Source: JABHIE01 sp964584805 (GTDB taxonomy: Bacteria > Planctomycetota > UBA1135). From it: a DNA stretch of 48,689 nt. The first letter of the stretch is position 1. Each line of letters begins with the position of its first letter. The stretch spans positions 1 to 48,689 of the forward strand of contig CAZPAY010000020.1 in NCBI GenBank assembly GCA_964584805.1. Direction: 5' to 3'. Positions 43,184 through 48,689 of the stretch are shown here, one piece after another. The notes under the pieces were generated by a model, which was given only the letters and a program-made list of their open reading frames with translations, did not search any database and had not been told where the DNA came from. The translations under genes and the position numbers were made by a program.

Positions 43184-44266
43184 ATGAGCAAAATACACAA
43201 AATCGCCATTTTGGCCGGTGATGGCATCGGTCCTGAAGTTGTCCGTGAAGGTCTCCGCGTGCTTGCCGCCGCGAGTGACCAGTTCGACTTTTCTTACGAG
43301 TTAACCGACTACCCTTATGGCACCGATCATTGGCTCGCCACGGGCGGCGAAGACGGCGGCGAAATTTTCCCCGACGAGGCATTCGCTGAGGCCCAACAAC
43401 ACGATGCCCTTTTGCTTGGTGCGATTGGCGACCCACGCGCACCGATTGGTTTGATTGAGCGCGGTGTAATCGGCAAGCTCCGCTGGGAAGGCGGCCTTTA
43501 CATCAACCTGCGCCCGATTAAGTTGTCGGCTGAGCGTTGGTGCCCGTTGAAAGATAAGACCCCTGCTGATGTTGACATGGTTATCATCCGCGAAAATACG
43601 GAAGACGCCTATGTTTTCCCACCTGAGTTCACCGATAAGGGTGGCCCTGACGAGACGGCATCCCAACCGATGAAATACACTCGCATGGGTACCGAGCGCG
43701 TGATTCGTTACGCCTTTGAGGTCGCAATGACTCGCCCTCGCAAGCAATTGACTTTGATTGACAAGGCCAATGCTGTGCGCGCGCAAGATATTTACACGCG
43801 TGTTTTTGACGAGGTCTCAAAAGAGTACCCAGAGGTCAAGACCGATCACGCTTACATCGATGCGGCGTGCATGTGGATGGTTAAAAACCCTGAGTGGTTT
43901 GACACCGCAGTCACCACCAACTTGTTCGGCGACATCATCACCGATCTGGGCGCGATGGTTCAAGGTGGCATGGGCGTTGCCGCATCGGGCAATATCAACC
44001 CCGGCCACTTTTCGTTGTTTGAGCCGATTCATGGCTCAATGCCTAAAGCGACTGGTAAAAACACAGCCAACCCCATCGCCACGGTCAATGCCGTCGCCAT
44101 GATGCTTGAGCATCTTGGCGAAAACGAGGCGGCTGATGCCATCGAGGGGGCCGTTGAGCGATTGCTACAAAGCGATGCCGTCAAAGGCCTGAAAGCCGGT
44201 GTTCATTCCACAAGCGAGTGGGGCGACATGGTGCTTTCCGAGCTTACGGCTGCTGTGAAAGCTTAA
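43184..44266 (+). CDS. leuB: 3-isopropylmalate dehydrogenase (beta-decarboxylating dehydrogenase family)
   Basis: 360 residues. Signatures: AILAGDGIGPEVV at the N terminus, LLLGAIGDP, GLYINLRPIKL, IIRENTEDAY, LIDKANAVRAQDIY, and the family stretch TTNLFGDIITDLGAM plus EPIHGSMPKATGKN. It oxidises and decarboxylates 3-isopropylmalate with NAD in leucine synthesis; isocitrate, homoisocitrate and tartrate dehydrogenases are close relatives, and the loop GLIERGVIGKLRWEG differs from standard LeuB, leaving some doubt. With the aconitase-family fusion 4 kb upstream it would make consecutive steps. Confidence 0.82.
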   Translation: MSKIHKIAILAGDGIGPEVVREGLRVLAAASDQFDFSYELTDYPYGTDHWLATGGEDGGEIFPDEAFAEAQQHDALLLGAIGDPRAPIGLIERGVIGKLRWEGGLYINLRPIKLSAERWCPLKDKTPADVDMVIIRENTEDAYVFPPEFTDKGGPDETASQPMKYTRMGTERVIRYAFEVAMTRPRKQLTLIDKANAVRAQDIYTRVFDEVSKEYPEVKTDHAYIDAACMWMVKNPEWFDTAVTTNLFGDIITDLGAMVQGGMGVAASGNINPGHFSLFEPIHGSMPKATGKNTANPIATVNAVAMMLEHLGENEAADAIEGAVERLLQSDAVKGLKAGVHSTSEWGDMVLSELTAAVKA

Positions 44267-44285
44267 TTCGCGTTCGCGCACAGGC

Positions 44286-44981
44286 TCATAGACGCCACAC
44301 ACAGATTGTGTGTGGCGTCTGTCCATTATGGCCCACAGCGGGCGTTGGGTGTGGGCTAAACAAGGTGTCGAGCGTTTCTTGCCCGGCTTGTTGATTCGGG
44401 AACTGTAAATGGGTCGAAATGCTCGCAACGACCTTAAAACCAGCACTTTGCAGCTTTCCGATATTCCGTGCATCTTGAGGGACGGCCTGCAGAACATGGC
44501 CTTGCTTAAGGGGCGCATTTTTGCAAACCCCGTTTTCAAAAGCCCAGATTGACCCACCTGGTCTCAGCAATCGCTGCGCTTCGGCAAGTGCCTCGTCAAA
44601 AACCGCGGGTTTGAGATAGCCCAATACCCAACCCGCGAAAACCGCATCAATCGAATCATTCGGCAATGCAATCGCTTGTGCTTTCGCTTGATGGAAAATC
44701 AATGACGCGGGTGCATCATCTCTCCGCTTTGCCATCTCAAGCATTTCGCGACTCGGCTCAGTGGCAATCCATTCTTGTGCACCACCTGCTGCAGCAAGTT
44801 GCGCACTCCATCGACCCGTGCCACAGCCAATTTCGAGCACGCGTTTACCCGCAAAATTTGCATGACTCAGCAGCGCATCAATCGCCAAGCCGTCCGGGTC
44901 TTCTGCTCGCGAAAACGCATCAAAAGTTCCGGGGCTTTCGGCGTAGGCCCATTGCCATCCGCATGGGTAATGAGAATCCAT
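44286..44981 (-). CDS. Class I SAM-dependent methyltransferase
   Basis: 231 residues with motif I VLEIGCGTGRWS near 49-60, ATEPSREML, and LLRPGGSIWAFE near 138-149. Methyltransf_11/25 type; substrate unknown. The sequence begins MDSHYPCGWQWAYAESPGTF. On the minus strand TACGCT is 6 nt before the ATG, again the leaderless spacing. No pathway neighbours. Confidence 0.83.
   Translation of the reverse strand: MDSHYPCGWQWAYAESPGTFDAFSRAEDPDGLAIDALLSHANFAGKRVLEIGCGTGRWSAQLAAAGGAQEWIATEPSREMLEMAKRRDDAPASLIFHQAKAQAIALPNDSIDAVFAGWVLGYLKPAVFDEALAEAQRLLRPGGSIWAFENGVCKNAPLKQGHVLQAVPQDARNIGKLQSAGFKVVASISTHLQFPNQQAGQETLDTLFSPHPTPAVGHNGQTPHTICVWRL
44290..44320. terminator. Strong hairpin between leuB and the convergent methyltransferase
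   Basis: Perfect 13-bp stem 44290-44302 / 44308-44320 (AGACGCCACACAC / GTGTGTGGCGTCT) with a 5-nt loop. It covers the last codons of the minus-strand methyltransferase. No clear T tract on either side. Confidence 0.6.
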
Positions 44982-45017
44982 GCGGATAGCGTAGCGTGGG
45001 CTAGAACACAGAGTGCC

Positions 45018-46436
45018 CTATTGAATCACAATTGCGCGTGGTGCCGTTGCCGCAGCATTGCCGCGTGCATCGACTACGCCTTGCACATAAAAATGCGTAC
45101 CGCGCATGACAGCCGTTGCCGGCACTTGATAGGTGCGACTCAGCGAGCCAGCCCCCGTCGCGCGCAATAGATGATCTGGCCCAATATTGAGCAGCAAACC
45201 ATTGGTCGCAGTTGTCGGAATGTTGCCTGTCGATGAAACCAATGCAATCGCGCCGGGGCCGTTAAGAGTGATCGTGAGGCCTTCGCCCGCGGTAGGAGTG
45301 GGGTTGGAAACCGACAAATCGCCGACGAAATTTGAAGTGCCACCACCGGATGGCAGGTTGTCAAAAACCAAAACGGCTTCGTTGATTTGCGGCGTGACAT
45401 ACAACTTACCATTTGCAAAAACCGCTTCGTTTGGCTGACCATAACGAGTGCCGCCTAAGTTGCCGACAGATGCGGTGCTAATGACTTCGTAAGTGGCAAG
45501 ATCCAAAAAGATAATGGTGTCTCCGGCCAGCGTGCACATTGCCAAAACCGTTTCATCTGCATTTACGGCCAAGCCATATGCATCGCCAATCAGGATGGCG
45601 CGCTCTGGTTGACCTTGACCGTTATAGACCCAAAGCTGACCATCGGCGTACATTGTCGAAACAAGTACGCGGCCATCGCTCAAAACTTCGACATCAGCCG
45701 CCGAGGGATAAACCCAATTGCCGTCATCCATCTGAAAAACATTACTCTCGGCATGGACTGTTCCGGCCGCATTCGGCACATTGTGGGTCTCAAGGCCGGC
45801 TTCAGCGCCAGACCAAGTTGCGGTGTAAGTCGTTGTTGGAATGAACACGCGATTGCTCGTTGCCTTGAGTCGGCCACCCGCACCCGCATTCATATGAATG
45901 TCATGCATCGTGTCGTTAATCCAGGTGCCAAACTCAATGGAATAAACCATTCCTGAGCCGTCGTTTGTCGTGACGAGGAAGTGCGTATTCTCCATGTTGA
46001 CGGTAATGCCAAACGGGTAGCAAGTGCCCATGCCCCAAGGGTCGGGGAGTTGGACGGTTGCAATGACTTGATCATTCGCATCCCATACCGTTACCGAACC
46101 CGAGCTTGAGTTGGTTACGGCTCCATACAAATAATTTCCGGTTGCGTCGTAAGCAAAGGCAATATCTTCGGGGAATGAGCCGACATCAATCGTCTGCATC
46201 ACGGTGTCAGTGGTCGCGTCGATCACAGCAACAGCCGAGTTGTTCGTCACGAAACTGCCGGCAATCGCGACATAAATACGATCGGTGGTCGGCTCGTAAG
46301 AAATGCCAAACGGTTGGGCGAAAGCATTCGGATCGCCAAGACCAGACAAAGAAATCTCGTGAGAGAAAGTTTGCGCACCGAGTACGGGCGCGAGAAGGGT
46401 CGCGATAGCGGCCCACGCAAGCATGCGATTTTTCAT
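45018..46436 (-). CDS. Secreted YncE-like beta-propeller under cobalamin riboswitch; candidate B12-binding protein
   Basis: 472 residues with a signal peptide (MKNRMLAWAAIATLLAPVLG). Residues about 30-370 are a seven-bladed-type propeller of the YncE/surface-layer kind (YEPTTDRIYVAIAG, VAVIDATTDTVMQTIDVG, FAYDATGNYLYGAVTN, GLAVNADETVLAMCT). The last 100 residues are the C-terminal module seen in other secreted proteins here (GEGLTITLNGPGAIALVS, RGTHFYVQGVV). What sets it apart is a cobalamin riboswitch directly upstream, with its Shine-Dalgarno (46446-46441) next to a regulatory hairpin. Bacteroides BtuG is also a secreted propeller that binds B12 very tightly, so a B12-capture role is a strong but untested inference. 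No lipobox, unlike BtuG. Confidence 0.82.
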   Translation of the reverse strand: MKNRMLAWAAIATLLAPVLGAQTFSHEISLSGLGDPNAFAQPFGISYEPTTDRIYVAIAGSFVTNNSAVAVIDATTDTVMQTIDVGSFPEDIAFAYDATGNYLYGAVTNSSSGSVTVWDANDQVIATVQLPDPWGMGTCYPFGITVNMENTHFLVTTNDGSGMVYSIEFGTWINDTMHDIHMNAGAGGRLKATSNRVFIPTTTYTATWSGAEAGLETHNVPNAAGTVHAESNVFQMDDGNWVYPSAADVEVLSDGRVLVSTMYADGQLWVYNGQGQPERAILIGDAYGLAVNADETVLAMCTLAGDTIIFLDLATYEVISTASVGNLGGTRYGQPNEAVFANGKLYVTPQINEAVLVFDNLPSGGGTSNFVGDLSVSNPTPTAGEGLTITLNGPGAIALVSSTGNIPTTATNGLLLNIGPDHLLRATGAGSLSRTYQVPATAVMRGTHFYVQGVVDARGNAAATAPRAIVIQ

Positions 46437-46445
46437 GGGAACTCC

Positions 46446-46612
46446 TGCCGGAAACTCGCCGGCAATGGGGGTAGAGCCTCTCGAAGATGTGGTTTTCCGA
46501 CTTACGCTTGCGGACGGCAGTTAGCCGGCCTGACCGAAGTCAACAAACGCTCACGGTGGCGGTTCCGCGCTGGATTTTCACCAGCTTCCCCGCATCAGGG
46601 AGGTGCTTATTA
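46446..46612 (-). promoter_or_regulatory. Cobalamin riboswitch
   Basis: Read on the minus strand, the core matches the AdoCbl aptamer: GGGGAAGCTGGTGAAAATCC (46591-46572), CAGCGCGGAACCGCCACCGT following, and the B12-box-like GTAAGTCGGAAAACC (46505-46491). The consensus is GGGAAxxxGGTGxAAxTCC then CCxGCxACxGT and AGxCxGxAxACC. Downstream, TGCCGG / CCGGCA (46464-46459 with 46451-46446) forms a hairpin abutting the ribosome site AGGAGT (46446-46441), 4 nt before the ATG. An upstream GGCCGGC in the aptamer could pair with it instead, so translation control is likely. Confidence 0.85.
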
Positions 46613-46662
46613 AAGAACACCAATCGGCGTAAGTGCCGTTTGGTTGCAATATCCTATCAGAT

Positions 46663-48438
46663 TTACTCGCCGTCTTCTTCTAACTCGATTTCCCAAGTCA
46701 ATACGGAACCCGTGCCGTCGCCGATACCTTCGAGCTCAAGGCTTATTGCACTTGGCCCATTGAGAGTCACCAAGGCATCGAGCTCGGCAATCGTGATGAG
46801 CCTGTCATTGAATTCAATGCGGTAACCGGGCTGCATGAAAACGGTCAGCGGGTCGCCCAACGGGGTCGAGCCGAAACTCGAACCGGGGTCAGTGACGATG
46901 CCTTCAAGCACAATCGTTTTGGAAGCAAGGTCAAGCGAGAGCACCAAGCCCTCAAGCTCGGCCGGCTCAACCAAAATCGAGGTTGCGGTGTAATTCAAGC
47001 CCGAGAAACTGCCGCTCAGCTCAACTTCAAGCCCGGCGTAGAGTTGGTTGATGCTGGAGAGGTAAGCATGACTTCCTGAATCAACTTCTGGCAAAACACC
47101 CGTCGCCGAAACAGTGATGGTTTGGCCAGCGTAATCACCATTGTGGTGGGTGTCGCCATCGAGGGTGACATCAAAAGTCTGCCCCGCGCCGTTGACACTC
47201 GCAATCACTCCCTCAACTCGCCGCGAATCATGGCCGTCGCCACCATGACCGTCGCCGCCGTGCTCGTAATCACTTTCGCTCATCTCGACCGCGTGGGCGT
47301 AAAGCGGGTTTGCGAAATCGGCAAAACGCACATCGACCTCTTGCCCCAGCGTCAGCGTCAGCAGCGTGGCATCGGTGCCAGGAGTCATCGTGGAGTCGTC
47401 CCAAGTCACGGTAATCACGCCGGGGACGAATTCCTCACCACCATAAGTTGTGTAGACCGTCGACGAGCCGTGCTCAATTTCTTCGATGAGCAGATCAAAA
47501 GCATTAACGGCGATGCCGGTGATGGTGCCTTCAAGCTCGACTTGGCCGGCGGTTTCCGTTTCCATTTGGATCGACTGCGCGATGAGCTTGTCATCGAGTA
47601 TGGACGACCATTCCCCTTGAATTTCGAGTAAATCGCCGACTTGCGCGGTGCGTAAAAAGGTGGTGCGGCTGAGGGTGTTGCCGTTTGTATCGACGATGAC
47701 GGTTTGGGTCGATGAGATGTCGACATCCACCGTGCCGAAATGCGAATCAGGCGAGTTTGGGTCGTAAAGGCGCACTTCGAGCTCGATATCGTCATCGCGG
47801 CCGTGGTCATCGTCATCGTCAGCGTCGTCAATTTCCGTAATGCGCCCGCGGAAGGATTTCATGCTACCACCTATCCAATCATCGCCATGGCTGGCCGTGA
47901 GATGAAAATCAAAGGAGTAACCCATTGGCGGGCCGCCGGTGAGCGATGAACGCAAGTCGATATCGGCAAGAGTCTGGCGGAAGACATGCGCGCTGAAACT
48001 CATCGCGTTGCCAGTGAAGTAGGCCGTGTCTTCGAGATGAGTTGCGTCGATGTAAGTGACATCGGCGATGTTGCCGTCGCGATCGCGGGCGCGGAGTGAG
48101 TTAGCCTCAAGTTTGATGTAGACGCCGATGTAACTTCCTTCGGGTGGGCTTGCGATGGCCGCCAGTGCTTGAGTGTCGCGCAGACCTAAAAAATCAAACG
48201 CTCGCGGTGCGGTGAGAAGGTTGGCGCTCATTGCGCCGCTGGCCGAGATGAGTCGATACTCCTCGATGGTCGCAGTAAAGGACGACAAATCATCGGTCGG
48301 CGCGTCGGTCACCATCAGCGCGACACCCTCTTGTTCGTTATCGGGCGTTTCTTGAGAGGATGCGTTGCCGTCGCCTCCGCAGGCAGGCAAGAGTATGAGG
48401 GAAGCGAGCAGGATGGATTTGATTGTGGTGGCAAACAT
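46663..48438 (-). CDS. Lipoprotein with DUF4382-type N terminus and DUF5666-like repeats
   Basis: 591 residues with lipoprotein signal MFATTIKSILLASLILLPAC (lipobox LPAC, Cys20). Residues about 38-195 look like DUF4382 (ALMVTDAPTDDLSSFTATIE). The rest appears to hold three or four OB-like DUF5666 units (GRITEID, GTITGIAVNAFDLLI, GVIASVNGAGQTFDV, GLVLSLDLASKTIVL). Two stretches rich in Asp, His and Gly (DDADDDDDHGRDDD and YEHGGDGHGGDGHDSRR) suggest cation binding. Function unknown. CATAAT on the minus strand lies 6 nt before the ATG. It ends 50 nt before the riboswitch region, so it is a separate unit. Confidence 0.8.
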   Translation of the reverse strand: MFATTIKSILLASLILLPACGGDGNASSQETPDNEQEGVALMVTDAPTDDLSSFTATIEEYRLISASGAMSANLLTAPRAFDFLGLRDTQALAAIASPPEGSYIGVYIKLEANSLRARDRDGNIADVTYIDATHLEDTAYFTGNAMSFSAHVFRQTLADIDLRSSLTGGPPMGYSFDFHLTASHGDDWIGGSMKSFRGRITEIDDADDDDDHGRDDDIELEVRLYDPNSPDSHFGTVDVDISSTQTVIVDTNGNTLSRTTFLRTAQVGDLLEIQGEWSSILDDKLIAQSIQMETETAGQVELEGTITGIAVNAFDLLIEEIEHGSSTVYTTYGGEEFVPGVITVTWDDSTMTPGTDATLLTLTLGQEVDVRFADFANPLYAHAVEMSESDYEHGGDGHGGDGHDSRRVEGVIASVNGAGQTFDVTLDGDTHHNGDYAGQTITVSATGVLPEVDSGSHAYLSSINQLYAGLEVELSGSFSGLNYTATSILVEPAELEGLVLSLDLASKTIVLEGIVTDPGSSFGSTPLGDPLTVFMQPGYRIEFNDRLITIAELDALVTLNGPSAISLELEGIGDGTGSVLTWEIELEEDGE

Positions 48439-48555
48439 GTGTTTATTATGGGGGATGATTTGATGTTATTTGATTACGAAACGGAAATATGAAGTTCTGT
48501 AAGATAAAGACACATTTGATGTCCCGCCGCATTGGTTTCGGCGTTTCTTGTTTTG

Positions 48556-48689
48556 ATGATGACTTCTCCACTCGTTTTTGCAGAGCGGCTTGGCCCCGCA
48601 TCGACCCGATTGATGGGCGAATCGGGGGTTTTGGCCCAGGTCGAGACAGCGATTGAAAAGGGCCGCGAGTTGGAAGACGCCGTTTTACT
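48556..48689 (+). CDS. Start of an unidentified gene, cut by the window edge
   Basis: An open frame with two ATGs (48556, 48559) reads MMTSPLVFAERLGPASTRLM and continues off the window. The frame is open back to 48520. An ATG at 48519 in another frame (MSRRIGFGVSC) would give a better signal peptide if one T of the T4 run at 48551-48554 were absent, so a frameshift is possible here as well. Cannot be identified from 44 residues. Confidence 0.45.
   Translation, partial: MMTSPLVFAERLGPASTRLMGESGVLAQVETAIEKGRELEDAVL

Overview
The window is a bacterial chromosomal segment with about 40 genes on both strands and no tRNA, rRNA, IS element or CRISPR array that I could see. A run of exactly 100 N (36608-36707) marks a scaffold join, so this is probably a draft or metagenome-assembled genome. 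The repertoire points to a diderm, environmental bacterium: Tat-exported molybdoenzyme, lipoproteins, multihaem cytochromes and many large secreted beta-rich proteins. Four secreted proteins seem to share a C-terminal beta-module of a kind I associate with Planctomycetota. That taxonomic guess is tentative, from memory of protein style only.

Layout. 0.25-6.5 kb: a sulfur-redox operon bracketed by two ArsR-type regulators. It encodes a polysulfide/thiosulfate reductase-like complex (PsrABC) and a split YeeE/YedE sulfur transporter whose second half carries a rhodanese-like domain lacking the catalytic Cys. 6.5-17.7 kb: secreted proteins, a base-excision-repair pair (SMUG1-type uracil glycosylase plus exonuclease III), a methyltransferase and a DjlA-like co-chaperone. 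17.7-23 kb: an acyl-CoA operon (thiolase, crotonase, thiolase) with two peptidyl-prolyl isomerases between, one of them a cyclophilin-parvulin fusion. 23-27 kb: a frameshifted FG-GAP protein, a DUF4143 ATPase, a frameshifted small conserved protein and TrpG/PabA. 27-30.6 kb: two paralogous nine-haem cytochromes, one secreted and one a lipoprotein with an Asp/His linker.

30.6-35.2 kb: a minus-strand operon of response regulator, histidine kinase, NahK-like sugar kinase and secreted BNR-type propeller. 35.2-37.4 kb: two damaged secreted-protein genes. 37.5-44.3 kb: a swivel-first LeuD-LeuC/aconitase fusion, a damaged AbiE toxin-antitoxin pair, a conserved secreted protein, a minimal beta-carbonic anhydrase, YjdF-like and other membrane proteins, and 3-isopropylmalate dehydrogenase. 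44.3-48.7 kb: a methyltransferase, a secreted YncE-like beta-propeller preceded by a cobalamin riboswitch, a DUF4382-type lipoprotein and the start of an unidentified gene.

Three themes run through the window. First, the B12-riboswitch-controlled secreted propeller is the best candidate for something new: it recalls the Bacteroides BtuG surface B12-binding propeller but sits without other transport genes. Second, many start codons lie only 5-9 nt behind a TANNNT -10 box, and three divergent gene pairs have overlapping or mirrored -10 boxes, suggesting leaderless transcripts from bidirectional promoters. Third, four genes (perhaps five) are interrupted by one-base indels in homopolymers, so assembly error has to be excluded before calling them pseudogenes or phase-variable.
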